Source: Pseudomonas fluorescens
GTDB taxonomy: Bacteria; Pseudomonadota; Gammaproteobacteria; Pseudomonadales; Pseudomonadaceae
Assembly (NCBI RefSeq): GCF_902497745.1
Contig: NZ_CABVHJ010000011.1
Location: 164,895-228,894 of the forward strand
DNA: 64,000 nucleotides
Direction of reading: 5' to 3'
Part shown: in pieces, positions 59,276 through 64,000 of the stretch
Layout: each line of letters opens with the position of its first letter
Numbering within the stretch: position 1 is the stretch's first letter
Notes under the pieces: generated by a model
Databases searched by the model: none
What the model was told of the DNA's origin: nothing
The model's input: only the letters and a program-made list of their open reading frames with translations
Made by a program: the position numbers and the translations under genes

Positions 59276-59479
59276 CCCCTCACCCCAGCCCTCTCCCCCA
59301 AGGGGGCGAGGGGGAAGGGAGCCGATCGGGGGCTGTTCAAAACCTGAGTTCGACTCCGGTTCTCTAAATCAGAGGTTGTTCAAATCCTGAGTTCGACTCC
59401 GGACTGTCAGGTCGATGTATTCCGAAAGAACCACTCGGTCAGTCCCCTCTCCCTCGGGGAGAGGGCTAGGGTGAGGGGC
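59276..59479. repeat. MITE-like element with terminal inverted repeats, copy 2
   Basis: About 204 bases with ends CCCCTCACCCCAGCCCTCTC and its near inverse, holding two copies of a unit containing CTGAGTTCGACTCCGG (59351 and 59388 areas), the reverse complement of the unit in the element at 6717. It lies inside the mtl operon between mtlD and xylB and accounts for most of that gap. Confidence 0.75.
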
Positions 59480-59482
59480 TTT

Positions 59483-60955
59483 TCAATCCAGAATCCGCTG
59501 CAAAGTCCGCGTCACACCCTCTTCACGCAAGTTGTTGCAGCACCACTCAAACGCCGCCACAAACTCCGCCGAACGCGGTATCGCCGTGCCAAAAATCTCC
59601 TCAACCGCCAACAACCGCTGGGTAATTAAAGCATCGTCCGCCACCAACGCCTGACAAAACGTCGCCCGTGGATCCGGGATCGAATAGGTATCACCATTCT
59701 CATCCACCCCCTTCAAATACAACGCCCACGCCGCCACCACCAACGCCGCACGCTTGGTCTCCTGTCCATCGGCAATCAACCGGTTGATCGTCGGGATGGT
59801 GAACTTGGGAAACTTCGACGAGCCGTCCGAGCACACCCGCTCCAGCTGATCGGCAATTGCCTGATTGGAGAAGCGCGCAACCAGCGTGTCCTTGTAATCC
59901 CGCAGATCAATCCCCGGCACCGGCGCCAGTTGCGGGGTCACGTCCAGATCCATGTAGGCGCGCATGTAACGCACGAACAGCGGGTCGTTCATGGTCTCGT
60001 GCACAAAGCGATAGCCCTTCAAAAAGCCCAGATACGTCAGCGCCAGATGGCTGCCGTTGAGCAGTTTGATCTTCATTTCTTCATAGGGCGAAACATCGTC
60101 GGTGAACTGCACGCCGACCTTCTCCCAAGCCGGGCGACCGTTGACGAATTTGTCCTCCAGCACCCATTGCACAAACGGTTCGCAGACCACCGGCCAGGCA
60201 TCGTCGACGCCGTGTTTGTCGGCCAGTTGCAAACGGTGCGCGGTGCTGGTCATGGGCGTGATGCGATCGACCATGGCGTTGGGGAAACTGACGTTGGCGT
60301 CGATCCAGCTGCACAGATTGCTGTTACGCAGCGTGGCAAACGCCAGCAGCGCCTTGCGCGTCACGGCGCCGTTATGCGGCAGGTTATCGCAGGACATCAC
60401 GGTAAACGCCGGAATGCCCGCCGCCCGACGTTTTTCCAGGGCCGCACACAAGAAACCGAACACGGTTTTCGGCGCATCTGGGTGGGCCAGATCATGCTGA
60501 ATCTGCGGCAGGTGCGCCATGAACTCGCCGTTGCTGTCGTCGATGCAGTAACCGCCCTCGGTGATGGTCAGCGAGACGATGCGGATCTGAGGATCGGCGA
60601 GTTTATCGATCAACGCCTGAGCGCCGTCCTCGGCCAGCAGCATGTCGCGAATCGCGCCGATCACGCGCACTTCGGTGTCGTCGCTGTCACCCAGTTCGAA
60701 CAGGGTGAACAGGTAGTCCTGTTCCTTGAGATCGTCGCGGGCACGGCGGTCTTCGGCGCGCAGGCCAACCCCGCAAATCGCCCAGTCAAGGGCTTCGCCG
60801 GTGCTCATCAAGGCGTCGGTGTAATACGCCTGATGCGCGCGATGAAAGCCGCCGACGCCGATGTGGGCGATGCCTTGGCGCGTGTCGCTGAGGCTGTACG
60901 CCGGTAGTTGCACTTCGGCGGCCAGACGATTGAGATTTTGTTGATTGAGTTTCAT
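59483..60955 (-). CDS. mtlD: Mannitol dehydrogenase (polyol 2-dehydrogenase)
   Basis: A 490-residue NAD-dependent long-chain dehydrogenase starting MKLNQQNLNRLAAEVQLPAY. The Rossmann segment GIAHIGVGGFHRAHQAYYTDAL, the TLTITEGGYC block and the active-site motif KIKLLNGSHLALTYLG with the catalytic Lys are intact. The length is that of the characterised P. fluorescens enzyme. It oxidises D-mannitol to D-fructose, and also D-arabitol to D-xylulose and D-sorbitol to D-fructose. Fructose and xylulose are then phosphorylated by the two kinases encoded downstream. It follows mtlK by 15 bases. Confidence 0.96.
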   Translation of the reverse strand: MKLNQQNLNRLAAEVQLPAYSLSDTRQGIAHIGVGGFHRAHQAYYTDALMSTGEALDWAICGVGLRAEDRRARDDLKEQDYLFTLFELGDSDDTEVRVIGAIRDMLLAEDGAQALIDKLADPQIRIVSLTITEGGYCIDDSNGEFMAHLPQIQHDLAHPDAPKTVFGFLCAALEKRRAAGIPAFTVMSCDNLPHNGAVTRKALLAFATLRNSNLCSWIDANVSFPNAMVDRITPMTSTAHRLQLADKHGVDDAWPVVCEPFVQWVLEDKFVNGRPAWEKVGVQFTDDVSPYEEMKIKLLNGSHLALTYLGFLKGYRFVHETMNDPLFVRYMRAYMDLDVTPQLAPVPGIDLRDYKDTLVARFSNQAIADQLERVCSDGSSKFPKFTIPTINRLIADGQETKRAALVVAAWALYLKGVDENGDTYSIPDPRATFCQALVADDALITQRLLAVEEIFGTAIPRSAEFVAAFEWCCNNLREEGVTRTLQRILD

Positions 60956-60970
60956 CGGGAGTTCTCGAAA

Positions 60971-62074
<1,104 letters not shown>

Positions 62075-62123
62075 GAGGATGGGCCTCCGCAATTTATTAT
62101 TGGGTTAAACCAGATCGGCTTTT

Positions 62124-62217
62124 CTGTGGGAGCGAGCCTGCTCGCGAAGGGGCCGTGTCAGTCGACATCAGGGTTGAATGACACTCCGCTTTCGCGAGCA
62201 GGCTCGCTCCCACAGGG
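62124..62217. repeat. REP doublet inside the mtl operon
   Basis: Inverted pair of REP cores between mtlG and mtlK. Such hairpins can stabilise upstream mRNA, which would favour the permease part of the transcript over the downstream genes. Confidence 0.9.
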
Positions 62218-62239
62218 AATAGGGTTGGATTCGGGATGT

Positions 62240-63070
62240 TCATTTCACGGCGCCAAACGAGAGGCCGCGTACCAGTTGTTTCTGGCTGATCCAGCCGAAG
62301 ATCAGAATCGGCGCACACGCCAGGGTCGAGACCGCCGACAACTTGGCCCAGAACAAGCCTTCCGGACTCGAATACGAGGCGATCAACGCCGTCAGTGGCG
62401 CGGCTTTCGACGAGGTCAGGTTCAGCGACCAGAACGCCTCGTTCCAGCACAGGATCAGCGACAGCAGCACGGTCGAAGCGAGGCCACCCTTGGCGATCGG
62501 CAGCAGCACGCGAACCATTTCCTGCCACAGCGTGGCGCCGTCGAGGCGGGCGGCTTCGAGGATGTCTTTGGGGATGTCCTTGAAGTAGGTGTAAACCATC
62601 CAGACCACGATCGGCAGGTTGATCAGCGTGTAGATCACGATCAGTGCGATGCGCGTATCGAGCAGGCCGAAACTCTTCGCCAGCAGATAGATCGGCATCA
62701 GCACGCCCACTGGCGGCAGCATCTTCGTCGAGAGCATCCACAGCAGCGTGCCTTTGGTGCGCTGGGTTTCGTAGAACGCCATCGAGTACGCCGCCGGTAC
62801 CGCGATCAACAGGCACAGGGCCGTGGCACTGAAGGAAATCACCACCGAGTTCCAGGCGAAACTGAAGTAATCGCTGCGCTCATTGATGTGCAGGTAGTTC
62901 TCCAGTGTCGGCGTGAAGATGAACTGCGGCGGCGTGGCGAACGCATCGATTTCGGTTTTGAAACTGGTCATCACCATCCACAAGATCGGGAAGAAAATCA
63001 CGATCGCGATGGCCCAGGCCAGGGTGCCGAGCAGCAGGCTTTGCAGCCGGCGGGATTGTTGGAGAGTCAT
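62240..63070 (-). CDS. mtlG: Mannitol/sorbitol ABC transporter permease
   Basis: A 276-residue inner-membrane protein starting MTLQQSRRLQSLLLGTLAWA with six hydrophobic segments. The EAA motif that docks on the ATPase is EAARLDGATLWQEMVRVLLPIAKGG (Asp-Gly-Ala conserved), as in MalG-type permeases. It forms the translocation channel with MtlF, whose gene ends eight bases upstream. It works with MtlK and a periplasmic binding protein encoded beyond the right edge. Confidence 0.94.
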   Translation of the reverse strand: MTLQQSRRLQSLLLGTLAWAIAIVIFFPILWMVMTSFKTEIDAFATPPQFIFTPTLENYLHINERSDYFSFAWNSVVISFSATALCLLIAVPAAYSMAFYETQRTKGTLLWMLSTKMLPPVGVLMPIYLLAKSFGLLDTRIALIVIYTLINLPIVVWMVYTYFKDIPKDILEAARLDGATLWQEMVRVLLPIAKGGLASTVLLSLILCWNEAFWSLNLTSSKAAPLTALIASYSSPEGLFWAKLSAVSTLACAPILIFGWISQKQLVRGLSFGAVK

Positions 63071-63078
63071 GGCAGGCC

Positions 63079-64000
63079 TCAGGCTTTGTCAGTCAGGTTT
63101 TTGCCGATCATCCGCACCAGAATGATCGCGGCGATGTTGGCGATGACCACGGCAATCAAGCCGCCCGCCGAGGCCATGCCGACGTCGAACTGCACCAACG
63201 CCTGGTTGTAGATCAGGTAGGCGAGGTTGGTCGAGGCGTAGCCGGGGCCGCCGTTGGTGGTGGTGAAGATCTCGGCGAACACCGACAGCAGGAAGATCGT
63301 TTCAATCATCACCACCACGGCAATCGGCCGGGCCAGATGCGGCAGGGTCAGGTGCCAGAAAATCGCGATCGGCCCGGCACCGTCGAGGCGCGCGGCTTCT
63401 TTCTGTTCCTGGTCGAGGGACTGCATCGCGGTCATCAGAATCAGGATCGCGAAGGGCAGCCACTGCCACGAAACAATGATGATGATCGACAGCAACGGGT
63501 AGTGGGCAAGCCAGTCCACCGGTTGCGCGCCGAACAGCTTCCAGATGTAGGCGAGGATCCCCGAAACCGGATGGAAAATCAGGTTCTTCCAGATCAACGC
63601 ACCGACCGTGGGCATGATGAAGAACGGCGAAATCAGCATGACTCGCACAATGCCGCGACCAAGGAATTCACTGGCCTCCAGCAATGCGCTGATCAACACG
63701 CCCAACACCACACTGATCAGCAACACGCTACCGACCAGCAACAGCGTGTTGGTGGCGCCCGGCATAAAGCCCGAGTCGGTCAGGAAATAGGTGAAGTTCT
63801 CCAGCCCGACGAATTCGTTTTCACCGGGGTAGAGCAGGTTGTAGCGGATCATCGAGAAGTAGATGGTCATGCCCAGCGGCACGATCATCCACAGCAGCAA
63901 CAGGGCAACCGAAGGGCTGACCAGAAACCAGCCGGGATTGCGTACGCGGACCTTGCGCGCAGGTGGCGACAGGTCGAGGTGGGCTTTGGCAGTTGAAGTA
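63079..64000 (-). CDS. mtlF: Mannitol/sorbitol ABC transporter permease (5' end cut)
   Basis: At least 306 residues of a MalF-type permease; the open frame continues to the right edge, so the start codon is outside the window. The visible N-terminus ARKVRVRNPGWFLVSPSVALL leads into the first helix. Six hydrophobic segments and the EAA motif (KEAARLDGAGPIAIFWHLTLPHL) are present. It pairs with MtlG. The gene order mtlF-mtlG-mtlK-mtlD-xylB-fructokinase matches the known P. fluorescens mannitol operon, where a binding-protein gene (mtlE) comes first. Confidence 0.94.
   Translation of the reverse strand, partial: TSTAKAHLDLSPPARKVRVRNPGWFLVSPSVALLLLWMIVPLGMTIYFSMIRYNLLYPGENEFVGLENFTYFLTDSGFMPGATNTLLLVGSVLLISVVLGVLISALLEASEFLGRGIVRVMLISPFFIMPTVGALIWKNLIFHPVSGILAYIWKLFGAQPVDWLAHYPLLSIIIIVSWQWLPFAILILMTAMQSLDQEQKEAARLDGAGPIAIFWHLTLPHLARPIAVVVMIETIFLLSVFAEIFTTTNGGPGYASTNLAYLIYNQALVQFDVGMASAGGLIAVVIANIAAIILVRMIGKNLTDKA

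Overview
The window is a stretch of a Pseudomonas chromosome, most likely from the P. fluorescens group. The evidence is the gene content (kgu/ptxS 2-ketogluconate genes, the mtl mannitol operon, an aruH-like aminotransferase, OprD, DUF1652 and DUF2790 proteins), the high GC, and at least nine copies of the Pseudomonas REP sequence (GCGAGCAGGCTCGC core). I saw no rRNA, tRNA, CRISPR array, integrase or transposase.

Layout. 1-6.7 kb: truncated membrane acyltransferase, aldo/keto reductase, a large uncharacterised Ig-like protein, LysR regulator and VOC protein. 7-14 kb: sugar-diacid/glycerate module (MFS transporter, CdaR-type regulator, glycerate kinase), a chemoreceptor and an aruH-like aminotransferase. 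14.2-19.6 kb: complete 2-ketogluconate locus (ptxS, then kguE-kguK-kguT-kguD) with two identical PtxS operators. 19.6-25.8 kb: two more Ig-like proteins, an autotransporter and a 162-aa protein. The genes at 3.3, 19.7 and 25.7 kb share a palindromic CTGTCA-N4-TGACAG upstream site, which looks like an undescribed small regulon. 25.9-36.9 kb: DUF1345 protein, RND efflux pair with a divergent two-component system, nicotinamidase, an ECF sigma/anti-sigma pair with a TPR protein, and a methyltransferase. 37-41.7 kb: small genes and a short threonine dehydratase preceded by what reads as a complete Ile/Thr attenuator.

41.7-54.3 kb is the most striking region. It is an orphan type VI secretion cassette transcribed leftward: vgrG, a DUF4123 adaptor, a 1184-aa LysM-containing putative effector with no toxin domain I recognise, then six tandem Sel1-like paralogues with signal peptides. 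By analogy with the tandem Sel1-type immunity proteins next to PldB in P. aeruginosa, these are probably immunity proteins. Two of the pairs are a tandem duplication with a constant 2066-bp offset.

54.7-64 kb: OprD porin, an SLT-type lipoprotein, and the mannitol/sorbitol catabolic operon read leftward (mtlF-mtlG-mtlK-mtlD-xylB-fructokinase), cut at the right edge.

Start codons were chosen by ribosome-binding site and family N-terminus, so several genes begin inside a longer open frame. Functions come from recognising motifs and family character by eye; no database search was run.
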